Assembly: GCA_018224505.1 (NCBI GenBank)
Contig: JAGTVD010000294.1
Location: 1-5,465, forward strand
Length of the DNA stretch: 5,465 nt
Source of the DNA: Desulfatitalea sp.
Lineage (GTDB): Bacteria; Desulfobacterota; Desulfobacteria; Desulfobacterales; Desulfosarcinaceae
Direction: 5' to 3'
In this document: one piece after another, positions 5,460-5,465 of the stretch
How the letters are laid out: each line of letters begins with the position of its first letter
Numbering within the stretch: position 1 is the stretch's first letter
Position numbers and translations under genes: made by a program
The notes under the pieces: model-generated
Seen by the model: only the letters and a program-made list of their open reading frames with translations
Databases searched by the model: none
What the model was told of the DNA's origin: nothing

Positions 5460-5465
5460 AAAAGT

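Noticed and set aside
1..5465. CRISPR array, tRNA or rRNA gene, insertion sequence or phage genes
   Set aside because: No regularly spaced repeats, no cloverleaf-like segment, no transposase or integrase motif and no target-site duplication was seen.

Overview
The window reads as chromosomal DNA from a GC-rich (roughly 60% in the genes, by eye) Gram-negative bacterium. The small cysteine-rich protein and the style of the dynamin-like protein resemble what I remember from sulfate-reducing Desulfobacterota (Desulfosarcina/Desulfatitalea-like). That placement is an inference from memory, not a database result. There are six protein genes. I see no tRNA, rRNA, CRISPR array, insertion sequence or phage gene.

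Left part (1-3413): the 3' end of a plus-strand TPR-repeat protein runs in from outside the window. It meets, tail to tail with only 4 bp between the stop codons, a two-gene minus-strand operon. The first gene of the operon encodes a large bacterial dynamin-like GTPase (757 aa, 3323 to 1050). The second, 19 bp downstream with a strong ribosome-binding site, encodes a Soj/ParA-type P-loop ATPase (260 aa, 1030 to 248). A sigma70-like promoter (TTGACA, 18 bp, TATATC) lies just upstream of the chosen dynamin start. Two nucleotide-driven, self-assembling protein families in one transcript, with no ParB in view, is the most system-like signal here.

Middle (3414-3941): about 300 bp of AT-richer intergenic DNA leads to a hairpin and then a 53-aa, four-cysteine, lysine-rich protein gene on the plus strand. 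This gene is only about 45% GC and carries an 11-A homopolymer. A strong GC-rich stem-loop with T-runs ends it and probably also ends the opposing operon.

Right part (3942-5465): on the minus strand, a short-chain dehydrogenase/reductase (270 aa from its ATG) is followed 53 bp later by a YqgE/AlgH-family protein (190 aa). A -10-like hexamer upstream of the reductase sits at the window's edge. The 3' end of the yqgE-like gene contains a perfect 28-bp palindrome inside coding sequence. The reductase and YqgE do not obviously share a pathway with the dynamin/ParA pair.
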